Shown one piece after another: positions 1-8,833 of a DNA stretch of 25,877 nucleotides. A program made the translations under genes and the position numbers. The stretch is taken from the NCBI GenBank assembly GCA_009787175.1, contig WRGM01000168.1, positions 1 through 25,877 of the forward strand, in the 5' to 3' direction. Each line of letters begins with the position of its first letter. Position 1 is the first letter of the stretch. The stretch comes from Candidatus Bathycorpusculum fermentans (GTDB taxonomy: Archaea; Thermoproteota; Bathyarchaeia; Bathyarchaeales; Bathycorpusculaceae). The notes below the pieces were generated by a model, which was not told the DNA's origin, ran no database searches, and saw nothing but the letters and a program-made list of their open reading frames with translations.

Positions 1-274
1 AAAAACGCGTGGCATATCCATCATAGAGGTGTGTTGAAACCAGTAAAATTATGAAAAAGGGCGCTATCTCTCTAAACGTGAACACTCTCTTTTTATCTTG
101 TTAAAAAGCAGGCAATTAGAAGGTCATACACACAAATATTCATACCAAATATGCTTCTCGACTACATCATCTGCATAACAAAGCTGGTTCAACAGTTTTT
201 TTCAATTTCTACTTGTCAAAATGTTTAATTAAATCATGTAATAAATAACCCTAAAAACAAAAGAAGGTTTAGTC
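1..274. other. Upstream region of the aquaporin gene
   Basis: No complete gene is visible. The first 54 bases are open in frame 1 and end in TGA, so they could be the last 17 codons of a gene that begins outside the window, but nothing confirms this. A TATA-like TTTAATTAAAT lies at 224-234 and an AGAAGG ribosome site at 262-267, seven bases before the aquaporin ATG. Together they fit a short leader of about 20 bases. Confidence 0.4.
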
Positions 275-991
275 ATGTCTCAACTTGATTTAGGAATAAA
301 AAAGTATGTAGCTGAATTAATCGGAACATTTGTGCTTGTTTTTGCAGCTTGTGGCAGTGCAATCTTTGCGGGCAGTGTCATCGGGAATTTAGGTGTATCA
401 ATTGCGTTTGGGCTTTCATTGTCAGTAATGATCTATACAATAGGCAGCATTTCAGGTTGTCATATTAACCCTGCTGTTTCAATCTCTATGTTGGCGGCGG
501 GTAAAATAAGTGTAAAAAACACCGTGTTTTATGTCATTTTTCAATGCATCGGTGCAATATTAGGTGCAGGTGTGCTTTATTGGATTAGATCAGACAGTGT
601 TCCATCTGGAGTAGCTATAACGCAGTTAGCACAAAACAGTTATGGCACTATAGGAAGCGCTTCGCTTATTGTAGCAGCTGTTGCTGAGATAGTATGTACA
701 TTCATCTTTATCCTTGTCATACACGGGGCAACAAGTAAGAATACACCTAAGGGTTTTGCAGGTATAGCTATTGGACTTGCTTTAACACTAGTTCACCTAT
801 TCCTAATACCGCTAACTAATGCTAGCGTTAACCCGGCTAGAAGCTTAGGTCCAGCATTATTTGTTGGAGGCTTAGCTATAGAACAGCTCTGGCTATTCTG
901 GGTCGCACCAATAATTGGCGGGTTACTTGCTGCAGGTGTTTGGAAAATACTATCTGCGGAACCTAAAAACCAGACTATCGCTGCAGAATAA
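275..991 (+). CDS. Aquaporin, MIP family, AqpZ-like water channel
   Basis: A membrane channel of 238 residues, the usual length for the family, with hydrophobic segments spread over the whole protein. Both hallmark NPA motifs are visible: HINPAVS at about 63-69 and VNPARS at about 185-190. The stretch TLVHLFLIP followed by NPAR carries the His (residue 174) and Arg (189) that line the narrow aromatic/arginine filter of AqpZ-type water channels, and an AFGL segment near 44-47 matches the helix that gives the filter Phe. This argues for a water-selective pore rather than a glycerol facilitator; substrate specificity is inferred. The ATG is supported by AGAAGG seven bases upstream. The gene stands alone, with a separate promoter and T-rich DNA after it. 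Confidence 0.93.
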   Translation: MSQLDLGIKKYVAELIGTFVLVFAACGSAIFAGSVIGNLGVSIAFGLSLSVMIYTIGSISGCHINPAVSISMLAAGKISVKNTVFYVIFQCIGAILGAGVLYWIRSDSVPSGVAITQLAQNSYGTIGSASLIVAAVAEIVCTFIFILVIHGATSKNTPKGFAGIAIGLALTLVHLFLIPLTNASVNPARSLGPALFVGGLAIEQLWLFWVAPIIGGLLAAGVWKILSAEPKNQTIAAE

Positions 992-1092
992 GATCTATCT
1001 GAATAAGTGACAGTAGAATGCAGAGGCAGGATATAGCAGGTAATCACGTACCGATGTGTCTGTGCGTGTGAACAGCTATAACTGCTTTCTTT

Positions 1093-1130
1093 TTCTTGCT
1101 AAAAGCAAAAATACTCTTTCATTTTTTTAA
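1093..1130 (+). terminator. Possible terminator after the aquaporin gene
   Basis: About 100 bases after the aquaporin stop there is a small hairpin (TTGCT-AAA-AGCAA, 1096-1108) followed by a T-run near 1120-1128, with other T-rich DNA just before it. Archaeal termination depends mainly on T-runs, so this is plausible but weak. Confidence 0.3.
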
Positions 1131-1219
1131 GCAGCTAAACATTAGCTATAAAGTTAAACAAGTATCTAACATATGTATAGTGAGTAGTAAATTAAAGAGA
1201 TTCTTTATGGAAAAAACGG

Positions 1220-1366
1220 TTATTTTGTGTATTTTATGGATTGGCGTTTGAATTTTTTCTTGCAGGTTATACTGCAGAAGTGATAGGTTTCGCCTTCGTA
1301 TGTGATTTTAAATTTAGCTGTGTTCTTATCTAGAACCATTCCGCAGACGGGATCTCTATATGACAT
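1220..1366 (-). CDS. YHS-domain (TRASH-like) small metal-binding protein, 48 aa
   Basis: A short ORF translated by hand from the minus strand. It begins MSYRDPVCGMVLD and continues with EGETYHFCSITCKKKF, ending SIKYTK. This is essentially one YHS domain: DPVCGM near residues 5-10, then a Y-x-F-C-x3-C block (Cys31, Cys35) and a basic tail. YHS/TRASH domains bind transition metals through these cysteines and occur alone, in copper ATPases and in metal regulators; here the domain stands alone, so a metal-binding or chaperone role is inferred. The ATG has no clear Shine-Dalgarno, but a palindrome containing TATA-like sequence lies 18-32 bases upstream, fitting a leaderless transcript. A six-base T-run on the coding strand follows the stop. 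Confidence 0.85.
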   Translation of the reverse strand: MSYRDPVCGMVLDKNTAKFKITYEGETYHFCSITCKKKFKRQSIKYTK

Positions 1367-1383
1367 TCTCTGAATTTAACCTC

Positions 1384-1398
1384 AGTATAAGTTATACT
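1384..1398 (-). promoter_or_regulatory. Palindrome over the promoter of the YHS gene
   Basis: AGTATAAGTTATACT is a perfect 7-1-7 inverted repeat. Its inner bases look like a TATA box, and it sits 18-32 bases before the YHS ATG, where the TATA box of a leaderless gene should be. It may be only a symmetric TATA element, or an operator for a dimeric repressor. Confidence 0.5.
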
Positions 1399-1569
1399 TG
1401 CAATCATTTATGGTTAGTGGTGCAACAAAAAATAAGTTTCAATAAAATAGATAGTAAACTTGTATTAGCTAACTTTTTTGGTTACGAAACTCTTAAGCAA
1501 CTATATGGATAAAGGTGAAATAAAAAAGTGTGTTCAGGATAAACCGTTAAGAACACTATACGTTTCTTT

Positions 1570-2727
1570 TTAGTAGAAACTCTGTATTGGTGAGTCGTCT
1601 TGTGCTGTTTTGCTTTTTGTATTGATTTCTTCTATGCGCGTTTTTGTTAAAGATTTAATTTTGTTGAAATCGCTTAATTCGCCATAGTTGACAAGGGTAA
1701 TGGCTGTTCCTTCTGTTCCTTTACGTGCTGTCCTGCCGATTCTGTGGAAATACACTGGCGGATCGTTAGGTACATCATAGTTAATTATGTGGGTAATGCC
1801 TTCTATATCTAAACCTCTGGCGGCAACATCGGTTGCTACTAAGAGGCTAAGTCGACCGGTTTTGAAGTCGTTTATTGCGCGGTCGCGTTGTGCTTGTGTA
1901 AAGCCGGCGTGTATTGCTTGGACACGGAATCCTTTTTTGTGCATTTGCTCAGAAACGCGGCTTGTGTCTCGGCGGGTTCTGCAAAAGATTATTGCTTTTT
2001 CTACGTCATCTTGTCGTAAAATGTTGCATAAGGCTTCGAATTTACCGTTTTGGTTTATAACGGTATAGTATTGTTTCATCTGGGTAACTGCGATTTCGTC
2101 TTTGCTTACTAGTATTTGTTCAGGGTTTTTCATGTACTTATTGCATACGCGCATGACTAAATTGTCAATGGTTGCGCTAAATAGGCTTGTTTGTCTATCT
2201 CTGGGTGTTTTGAAAAGAATGTATTCAACATCTTCTAAAAAGCCCATGTCAAGCATACGGTCAGCTTCATCTAATACGACAATACGCACTGATGAGAGGT
2301 TAAGTACACCACGTTTCATCAAATCTATTACGCGTCCAGGTGTGCCTACGACAATGTGTATATTACCTTTCAAAGCGTGAATCTGTTTATTAATAGATTC
2401 ACCACCGTAAACGGGTAGAACACGAATTCTTACGTATCTACTATACTTTGATAAATTGTCGGCCACTTGAACGGCTAACTCGCGTGTTGGAGCTAAGATT
2501 AAACCTTGAACCCCTTTAACTTGTGGATCTAATCGTTGAATCATGGGCACACCAAAAGCAGCTGTTTTACCTGTGCCTGTCTGTGCTTGTCCTATAACAT
2601 CTTTGCCTTCAAGCAAAGGCGCTATCGCATGGGCTTGAATTGGAAAAAGAGCATCAAACCCTAACTCGTTTAAACCCTTCAAAAGTTCCTTACTTAAGGG
2701 TAAGTCTTTAAATGATTGTGCTTGCAA
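1570..2727 (-). CDS. DEAD-box ATP-dependent RNA helicase
   Basis: RNA helicase core of 385 residues with all canonical motifs in order: Q motif (FPIQ), motif I AQTGTGKT near 48-55, Ia PTREL, Ib TPGR, II DEAD near 153-156, III SAT near 184-186, V VATDVAARGLD and VI HRIGRTAR near 328-335. It uses ATP to unwind or remodel short RNA duplexes, as in mRNA turnover, ribosome assembly or cold adaptation; which applies cannot be told. The C-terminal extension after motif VI is short. I chose a TTG start at 2727 because GGAG lies nine bases upstream (2737-2740) and a TATA-like CTTTTAAAC near 2766-2774 would start transcription around 2744, after the upstream ATG at 2754. That ATG is the alternative, adding nine residues. 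Confidence 0.95.
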   Translation of the reverse strand: MQAQSFKDLPLSKELLKGLNELGFDALFPIQAHAIAPLLEGKDVIGQAQTGTGKTAAFGVPMIQRLDPQVKGVQGLILAPTRELAVQVADNLSKYSRYVRIRVLPVYGGESINKQIHALKGNIHIVVGTPGRVIDLMKRGVLNLSSVRIVVLDEADRMLDMGFLEDVEYILFKTPRDRQTSLFSATIDNLVMRVCNKYMKNPEQILVSKDEIAVTQMKQYYTVINQNGKFEALCNILRQDDVEKAIIFCRTRRDTSRVSEQMHKKGFRVQAIHAGFTQAQRDRAINDFKTGRLSLLVATDVAARGLDIEGITHIINYDVPNDPPVYFHRIGRTARKGTEGTAITLVNYGELSDFNKIKSLTKTRIEEINTKSKTAQDDSPIQSFY

Positions 2728-2736
2728 ACTATTTTT

Positions 2737-2740
2737 CTCC
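2737..2740 (-). promoter_or_regulatory. Ribosome binding site deciding the helicase start
   Basis: GGAG on the minus strand, nine bases before TTG at 2727. It lies inside the coding sequence if the upstream ATG at 2754 is used, so it favours the TTG start. Confidence 0.55.
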
Positions 2741-2993
2741 TGCCACAGAAGCATTCATGTTACATGTTTAAAAGCTCAGGAGCCTTATAATTATACATGA
2801 GTTAATGTGACACTGTCACCATTCTGTGTCAGAAATATAAAAAGATTTGTAACTTCGAAACAGTAATGAACCATGAAAATACCAAATTTGAATCATAAAT
2901 AAAGCCAACAAGTACCTAAACATAAACAAACCAGATTGACTTATAGAATTGGGTGTAGAAATAATTAAGTAACAGTTTCATGAAAAAAGAAAA

Positions 2994-4364
2994 TTATTGT
3001 TTTAAGAATTTTCGTAGTTCCGCTATTTTATGAATTTCAATAGAGTTACTAGCATGCCTCATTGTAGTATGTGCACCGGCTGTGAACAACACTGTTTCTT
3101 TGTCAGATAACAAATGTGCAGAATACAATTTATTTGCAACAAAGGAAATTGGATCCTTTTCAGGTAAGTAATCAAGTAGAACGGGTTGAACCCCAAAGGT
3201 TAGCTCTAACTGTTTTTTCACTTTAATATCTGGTGTTACAGCAATTATAGGTTGAGAAACTTTGAACCGTGATATCATACGTGCAGTATAACCAGTTTTA
3301 GTTAAAGTTATAACCTTATCAAGAGGCATACTCTGACATATCCTCTGAATCGCCCGACTAACTGTGTCAGAGAGGTTAACAAAGCAGGTATCTGCAACAT
3401 TGCTTTTCGTAGCAGTTTCCGTTTCATTAGCAATACGACTCATCATTTCCACAGCTTCCACAGGATACTGACCAATAGCAGTCTCACCTGAGAGCATAAC
3501 CGTATCAGAGCCATCCAAAATAGCGTTAGCAACATCACTTACCTCTGCTCTTGTAGGCTGAGGATTATGTACCATAGATTCTAACATTTCAGTAGCTGTT
3601 ACAACTAATTTTCCACGCTGATTACACCGCTTAATTATTGATTTTTGGACTAGAGGAACTTTTTCTGGTTCAATTTCAACACCTAAATCGCCTCTTGCAA
3701 CCATTATGCCATTTGCTACCTCTAAAATAGCGTTAACATTTTGAACACCTTCAAAGTTTTCTATTTTCGCAATGATGCCGCCATCATAGATATTAGCGAG
3801 ATCTTCAACATCGCATACGTTTCGGGTAAAAGAGAGAGCAATGTATTCTACATCAAATTTTTTAGCAAAATCAATTATGTCTAAATCGTAATCAGTAAGC
3901 GTGGAAAAGGTAAAATGCTTATTTGGAAGATTAACACCTTTCCCATCTGAAATTGTACCACTAATTATGACAAGCAAACGTAGATTCTCATCAGCTTTTT
4001 CAGTAATTATGGTTCGAATTTTTCCATTATCAATAAGAAGAACATCACCTACAGTCACGGTGTCATAAAAGTTATGATTAAAACTTATTTCGTCTTCACA
4101 GTTAAAACCTACTTCTACTACTTCACCTTTACGCAGCTCTCTTTTTTGTATAGTTTTAAGTCTAATTTCTGGACCCTTTAGATCAATAATTATTGGGATT
4201 TCAACGACTTTCCGAACTGTTTCAATAACGCTCTGGTACTGGTCAGTATCTCCATATGCAGTGTTAATTCTCACACCATTCATTCCTGCATGTACCATCT
4301 TTTTGATAGTAACCCTATTGCAGCTAGCTGGACCAATAGTAGCAATTATTTTCGTCTTCTTCAT
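2994..4364 (-). CDS. pyk: Pyruvate kinase
   Basis: Last step of glycolysis: phosphoenolpyruvate plus ADP gives pyruvate and ATP, in the cytoplasm. The 456 residues begin MKKTKIIATIGPAS, the classic N-terminus. Further motifs are DLKGPEIRL, the catalytic lysine in AKIENFEG (Lys near 200), metal-binding ARGDLGVE near 223-230, TATEMLESM near 256-264 and SGETA near 292-296, so the A, B and C domains are all present. The frame is open upstream to 4457, but that stretch contains a TATA box (TACTTTAAAATA, around 4397-4408), so the extra N-terminus is very likely untranslated. An ATG at 4370 is the other possible start. It is transcribed away from the coiled-coil gene. Confidence 0.95.
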   Translation of the reverse strand: MKKTKIIATIGPASCNRVTIKKMVHAGMNGVRINTAYGDTDQYQSVIETVRKVVEIPIIIDLKGPEIRLKTIQKRELRKGEVVEVGFNCEDEISFNHNFYDTVTVGDVLLIDNGKIRTIITEKADENLRLLVIISGTISDGKGVNLPNKHFTFSTLTDYDLDIIDFAKKFDVEYIALSFTRNVCDVEDLANIYDGGIIAKIENFEGVQNVNAILEVANGIMVARGDLGVEIEPEKVPLVQKSIIKRCNQRGKLVVTATEMLESMVHNPQPTRAEVSDVANAILDGSDTVMLSGETAIGQYPVEAVEMMSRIANETETATKSNVADTCFVNLSDTVSRAIQRICQSMPLDKVITLTKTGYTARMISRFKVSQPIIAVTPDIKVKKQLELTFGVQPVLLDYLPEKDPISFVANKLYSAHLLSDKETVLFTAGAHTTMRHASNSIEIHKIAELRKFLKQ

Positions 4365-4397
4365 AAACATCCCACTATTACTAATATCAACGAATAC

Positions 4398-4407
4398 TAT
4401 TTTAAAG
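4398..4407 (-). promoter_or_regulatory. TATA box of the pyruvate kinase gene
   Basis: CTTTAAAATA on the minus strand, about 28-37 bases before the candidate ATGs at 4370 and 4364. It predicts a leader of about 10-15 bases and rules against the longer reading frame. Confidence 0.55.
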
Positions 4408-4489
4408 TAAAGCATAACGACATACATAATCATTGCCAAATATTTAACGTAAAACACGTTATTTTAAGAGACATTTTAGCTTTTTGGCA

Positions 4490-4497
4490 TTTAAATA
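4490..4497 (+). promoter_or_regulatory. TATA box of the coiled-coil gene
   Basis: TTTAAATA centred about 28 bases before the ATG at 4522, the spacing expected for a leaderless archaeal transcript. Confidence 0.5.
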
Positions 4498-4521
4498 CTA
4501 TAAAGTTATTATATCTTGTTT

Positions 4522-5385
4522 ATGGGGTACCGTCCTCGAACACGATCATCTAAAAGAACATGTGGGGAAGCTAGAAAAGCTTTTCAAAAAAAGAAACAAC
4601 CTAACAATCGGTTAAGTAGTCATGGCACTAAACAAGATTGGGAAGAAAAAACGGTATCTTTACAACAAACCTTTGAGATAACACTTAAACGTTTACATAC
4701 TTTGGGTAATCAGAAATTCGGTTCATCTCCCTTTTGTGAGCATTTTGATCGCTGGCTACTAAATGTAGAAGCGGTTTTAGATGAGTTTGAAGCTCAGCCA
4801 GATGTTAATATTGATGAACAATTTACAAAAGAGCGCAACCAGATAATAGCAGAAATCAAATTACAACTGGAGAATCGGCGGCAGCAGGAGAGCAGTCTGG
4901 AAATGCAGATTAATGATATGTCGGATGCTAAGAATCGTCTTCAGCAAACAAAAAAGGAGTATTTAGCCAGAGCACTCATGCTTAAGAATCAAAAGGTTGT
5001 TACAGTAAAACGGTTAAATAAAGAGATAGAAACTCTAAAAGAAGAGCAAGAACAGATTGTTAAAATGAAAACAGGTTTTTTTAGAGGTATAAGTAAGAAG
5101 GAACGAGAAAGAAGAGAAACTTTAGCTATGCAACGCTGCAGTGATAAGCAGCAAGAATTGGAAGTAATCGTGTTAGATTTTAAAGAAAAGCAAAAACAGC
5201 TCAGAGAAGAATACGAAAATAAATGCACACCTTTACTTGAAGAGGTTAAAACTTTTCAAAAATGCACTAAAGAAATGGAGACAGATAACTCTTTAGAAGA
5301 AAGATGGTTTACATGTGAAGCTTTAAGCGATACCATTAACAATTTTTTCCAAAGAAAAATAAGTAAGCCGCCAGCTTCACCATAG
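4522..5385 (+). CDS. Coiled-coil protein of unknown function
   Basis: I do not recognise a family. The 287-residue protein has three visible parts: a basic N-terminal tail of about 35 residues (Arg/Lys-rich, one Cys); a mixed segment to about residue 95 with aromatic residues; and a long charged region, about 95-250, dominated by Glu, Gln, Lys, Leu and Arg with heptad-like spacing, typical of a long coiled coil. No signal peptide or membrane segment is seen. The ATG at 4522 is preferred to TTG at 4516 because a TATA box sits at leaderless distance. The gene diverges from pyk and converges on the aspartate dehydrogenase gene, 20 bases away, so it is transcribed alone. A structural or nucleic-acid-associated role is only a guess from composition. 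Confidence 0.8.
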   Translation: MGYRPRTRSSKRTCGEARKAFQKKKQPNNRLSSHGTKQDWEEKTVSLQQTFEITLKRLHTLGNQKFGSSPFCEHFDRWLLNVEAVLDEFEAQPDVNIDEQFTKERNQIIAEIKLQLENRRQQESSLEMQINDMSDAKNRLQQTKKEYLARALMLKNQKVVTVKRLNKEIETLKEEQEQIVKMKTGFFRGISKKERERRETLAMQRCSDKQQELEVIVLDFKEKQKQLREEYENKCTPLLEEVKTFQKCTKEMETDNSLEERWFTCEALSDTINNFFQRKISKPPASP

Positions 5386-5405
5386 CTTTGGAAACAATTT
5401 TGCAA

Positions 5406-6149
5406 TTATGCTTCAAGCAAGGTTTTAAGTAGCTTGATTGCTGACCAAGCGGCTAATGCACTAGTATGGGGATTATCTGGGTGAGGATCGTTTGCGAACT
5501 GCATATGCATTTCTCCGTAGCGCCATTTTACATTGATTTCATGTGTATTTCGTTTAACTTTTGGATCAGAAACTACCTGCACTTTAACTTTTGCAAGTTT
5601 AACTGTTAGGGCTAAGGTTGCGGCAACGTTCATTTCTCTGGGGAATCGTTGGGCAGCTTCAGCGGCGTATCCTTCATACATTATGAGCTCTTCTGTGTTA
5701 TCTTTGCCAAAAGCTTTGGGAGGTTTATGCGTAGTTAGAGTTATCTCATCTATATCTGCAAGTGTTACAGTAGAAAGAGCATCTAAGCCGCCTATTGCGC
5801 CAGGTGGAAAGTGTACACGTGAGCTGCCAGTACCAAGTTTAAGCAGTGCACCTGTACTCATAACTATAATGTCTACGTCTGCCGCTAAAAGTTTGTCAAA
5901 GTATTCAGTAATAGCCTGCTGTGAGGCTGCTTCTACTATTACTTTTGGTTTTTGAGCGATTAGGGCATCTATGTTGTCAACTATTTTTGTGGGGAACTGG
6001 AGCTTATTTTTTAGGTTTTGAGCGCGCTGTAGATCTGCATCATATATTACTAATTCATCGCAGGTTATGAGGCTGCGTTGAATTGCTTCAGCGAGTACTG
6101 TACCGATTGCACCAGCGCCAATTAAGCCAACACGTTTAGGTTTAGCCAA
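5406..6149 (-). CDS. nadX: L-aspartate dehydrogenase (NadX family)
   Basis: NAD(P)-dependent oxidation of L-aspartate to iminoaspartate (or oxaloacetate plus ammonia). In many archaea it replaces NadB and feeds quinolinate synthase in NAD synthesis. The 247 residues start with a Rossmann GAGAIG at 11-16; EAAS follows near 73-76, GAIGGLDAL near 118-125, MNVAATLAL near 173-181, and the probable catalytic His in NTHEI near 203, the order known for TM1643-type enzymes. Length is normal. No nadA or nadC gene is next to it; instead it lies 25 bases after valS on the same strand and is probably cotranscribed with it. That pairing may reflect convenience rather than pathway. Confidence 0.9.
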   Translation of the reverse strand: MAKPKRVGLIGAGAIGTVLAEAIQRSLITCDELVIYDADLQRAQNLKNKLQFPTKIVDNIDALIAQKPKVIVEAASQQAITEYFDKLLAADVDIIVMSTGALLKLGTGSSRVHFPPGAIGGLDALSTVTLADIDEITLTTHKPPKAFGKDNTEELIMYEGYAAEAAQRFPREMNVAATLALTVKLAKVKVQVVSDPKVKRNTHEINVKWRYGEMHMQFANDPHPDNPHTSALAAWSAIKLLKTLLEA

Positions 6150-6174
6150 ATCTTTTTCACCTTACTTTTAGTAT

Positions 6175-8643
6175 TTAGTATTCTGTTTGGATGTATACTC
6201 CAATGGAGGAGACTTGTTTACCTTGAATAGGCTTGTCAAGGGAGATTTTAAAGTTTTCAATTTTTAATGTTGATGTAATATCCATTGCGCCTTTTTGGAT
6301 TATCTGGACGGTTTCGGTGTTTTCAGCGTATATTGTTACATTTTTTATAGGCGCATTAAGCGGCAATTTTTTTTGTGCTTTATCATTGCGTATTTCGCCT
6401 AAAATAGTTATAATAAGGTCACCCTGTTTTTCTGCAGTCTCATCTACAAATAACAGGTTGAGTTTGGGCCACTCTGAAACCTGTATGCTACTGTAGCCTT
6501 TATTGTCGATGTACATGTATTGATAAATTTCTTCAGTTATATGAGGAGCAACGGGGGCAAATAGTTGCAATATGCGATAGAGGATTTCATATAGGGTATA
6601 CTGGGCGGCTAGTCGGCTTTCTTTTCCATGTACTTCAGGCCGGTACAGACGGTCTTTAATAGCCTCTAGGTAGTAATCGCAGAAGACATGCCAGGTAAAA
6701 TTACGGATATCTTCAACAGCTATGTTAAATTGACATTTCTCAAATGACTCTGTAACTTTTTTAGTTAAATTCTCAGTTTTACTAATTATCCATTTATCAA
6801 GCAACTGTAACTCAACAACATTACCAACAGACTGCGGCGGCGTATAATCTTCAAGTAGTTTATTTGCAAAGCCAGAGGCATTCCAAAGCTTGTTTAAGAA
6901 ACGCTTGCCATATTCAACATCTTGCACACGATAGGGAATATCAGAACCTGTGGCACCTCCACCTGCGGCCCATTGTCTTACGGCGTCAGCGCCGTTTTTG
7001 GCAAGTGTTTCAGGTGCAGCAGCATAGTTTTTAAGGGATTTACTCATTTTTCTGCCGTCGGCACCAAGTACCATGCCGTTTATAAGAACGCTATTGAAAG
7101 GTCGCTCGTCAAATAGGGCGAGGTGTCGTACCATGAGGTAATATGCCCATGTGCGTATGATATCTGTTCCAGAGGGGTGCATGCTTGCAGGGAATAGGCG
7201 TTTCCAATCTGAGCGGTCAGGCCAACCAGCGTGGACAGCGCAGGTAATGGAGCTATCCATCCACGTGTCCATAACGTCTTGTTCACCGTTAAACTCTTTA
7301 CCGCCGCATTTTGGGCAAGCAGCTATTTTTGGGGCTTCCAGTTTGGGATCAATTGGTATCCAATCAGACTGGGCGACAATTACCTCGCCACAGGTTTTAC
7401 AGTACCATACAGGTATGGGTGTAGCAAATAGTCGTTGGCGGCTAATAACCCAGTCCCAATCAAGACTTTTTGTCCAATCGATTAAACGGTTTTTCATATA
7501 ATCGGGATACCAGGGAATTTCGTTAGCGTTTTTTTCAACCGCTTCAGATAAATTCATGGTTTTCATAAACCACTGTTTACGTTCAAGAATTTCAACATGC
7601 GTTTTACAGCGGTCACAAACACCAACTTCTTGCTGAATTTTTTCAGTTTTTTCAAGCAGACCAGCTTCAGATAAATCAGCAACTATAGCCGCTCGTGCCT
7701 TATTCAGATATAAATTAGCATATTTACCGCCCACTTCAGTTATCTGACCAGTCTCGTTAATGAGGCGAATTACAGGAAGCTTGTGTTTTATAACTGTTTT
7801 AACATCATCTTTATCACCATAAGTACAAATTTGAACAGCACCAGTACCAAAAGCCATGTCAACAGCTTCATCAGCGATAACAGGAACTTCTCTATTTACG
7901 AGAGGAACAATAATTTTTTGATTAACATATTTTCCGTAGCGCTCATCTTTAGGATTAACTTTAACGGCTACACAGGCGGGAATAAATTCAGGACGTGATG
8001 TTGCAATTAAGAGGTGCTCGTTTGAATTTGCTATAGGGAACTTTATGTAATGCAGGACACCTTCTTTTTTGACATGGTCAACCTCTGCATCTGCAATAGC
8101 AGTTTCATCACGCGGACACCAGTTAACAGGATGCGTTCCTTGATACATGTAACCTTTTTGATATAGCTGAATAAAGCTTAGCTGGGTACAACGCCAATAA
8201 TTTGGATCCATGGTACGGTATTCAGTTGTCCAATCTATACTGCTACCAAGTTTGAGTATACCCTCTTTCATCATTGCAATGTATTTATCAACAAGAGCCA
8301 TACACATACCGCGAAACTGATCAGGCGGCATGTCCCGTTTACGGATATTATTAGCTTTTTCAACTTGAATTTCTATACCTAAACCGTGACAATCCCAGCC
8401 CTGCGGAAAAAGCACATTATAACCCTGCATACGCTTAAACCTAGCTACAATGTCAAAATAAGTCCAATTAAGAACATTACCCATATGAAGCTCTCCAGAC
8501 GGATAAGGCGGAGGAGTATCAAGACTAAACGGTTCACGAGTTTTATCATTCCAATCATAACGGTAAAGCTTCATCTCTTCCCATTTACTCTGCCACTTCT
8601 GCTCAATCTCAGCAAAGTTATAATCTTTAGGCATAGGCTGCAT
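6175..8643 (-). CDS. valS: Valyl-tRNA synthetase
   Basis: Class I synthetase charging tRNA-Val. The N-terminus DTPPPYPSGELHMGN carries the HIGH-like signature HMGN near residues 53-56, followed by FPQGWDCHGL. The editing (CP1) domain lies in the first half, with NWCPRDETAIADAEV. Zinc-type cysteine pairs CDRCKTH, CKTCGE and CPKCGG are visible, then KMSKSLKN and the ValRS-like GSDIPYRVQDVEYGKRFLNKLWNA, and the anticodon-binding helical domain. At 822 residues it is typical of shorter archaeal ValRS without the long C-terminal coiled coil. The start is ATG at 8643; TTG at 8652 and an internal ATG six codons from it or less are alternatives. The gene leads a likely valS-nadX unit. Confidence 0.95.
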   Translation of the reverse strand: MQPMPKDYNFAEIEQKWQSKWEEMKLYRYDWNDKTREPFSLDTPPPYPSGELHMGNVLNWTYFDIVARFKRMQGYNVLFPQGWDCHGLGIEIQVEKANNIRKRDMPPDQFRGMCMALVDKYIAMMKEGILKLGSSIDWTTEYRTMDPNYWRCTQLSFIQLYQKGYMYQGTHPVNWCPRDETAIADAEVDHVKKEGVLHYIKFPIANSNEHLLIATSRPEFIPACVAVKVNPKDERYGKYVNQKIIVPLVNREVPVIADEAVDMAFGTGAVQICTYGDKDDVKTVIKHKLPVIRLINETGQITEVGGKYANLYLNKARAAIVADLSEAGLLEKTEKIQQEVGVCDRCKTHVEILERKQWFMKTMNLSEAVEKNANEIPWYPDYMKNRLIDWTKSLDWDWVISRQRLFATPIPVWYCKTCGEVIVAQSDWIPIDPKLEAPKIAACPKCGGKEFNGEQDVMDTWMDSSITCAVHAGWPDRSDWKRLFPASMHPSGTDIIRTWAYYLMVRHLALFDERPFNSVLINGMVLGADGRKMSKSLKNYAAAPETLAKNGADAVRQWAAGGGATGSDIPYRVQDVEYGKRFLNKLWNASGFANKLLEDYTPPQSVGNVVELQLLDKWIISKTENLTKKVTESFEKCQFNIAVEDIRNFTWHVFCDYYLEAIKDRLYRPEVHGKESRLAAQYTLYEILYRILQLFAPVAPHITEEIYQYMYIDNKGYSSIQVSEWPKLNLLFVDETAEKQGDLIITILGEIRNDKAQKKLPLNAPIKNVTIYAENTETVQIIQKGAMDITSTLKIENFKISLDKPIQGKQVSSIGVYIQTEY

Positions 8644-8833
8644 GAATATCAATCCAATGTAAATTACTCACTTAGCAAACTAAAAAAGCACCTAAAAACA
8701 TTACCCCAACTTTTCATTTTACCCTCTCATCAACTAACCCATTATCCCACATATACAACGTCTTCTCGCAAGCAAATTATTTGGGTTTACAAACAAATTT
8801 TTCTGCTACCTAAAACTCGAAAAGGGCTAGCAT

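Noticed and set aside
1400..1445. Stretch coding for VSGATKNK, similar to a part of the aquaporin
   Set aside because: The match is a few residues long, broken by stops on both sides and not extended by further similarity; probably chance.
4365..4457. N-terminal extension of pyruvate kinase with a hydrophobic stretch
   Set aside because: It contains the likely TATA box, and pyruvate kinases begin at MKKTKIIATIGPAS; the extension is very likely untranslated.
8664..8717. A 17-codon ORF (MKSWGNVFRC...) upstream of valS, like an attenuator leader peptide
   Set aside because: It has only one Val codon, no terminator/antiterminator pair was seen, and peptide attenuation is not established in archaea.
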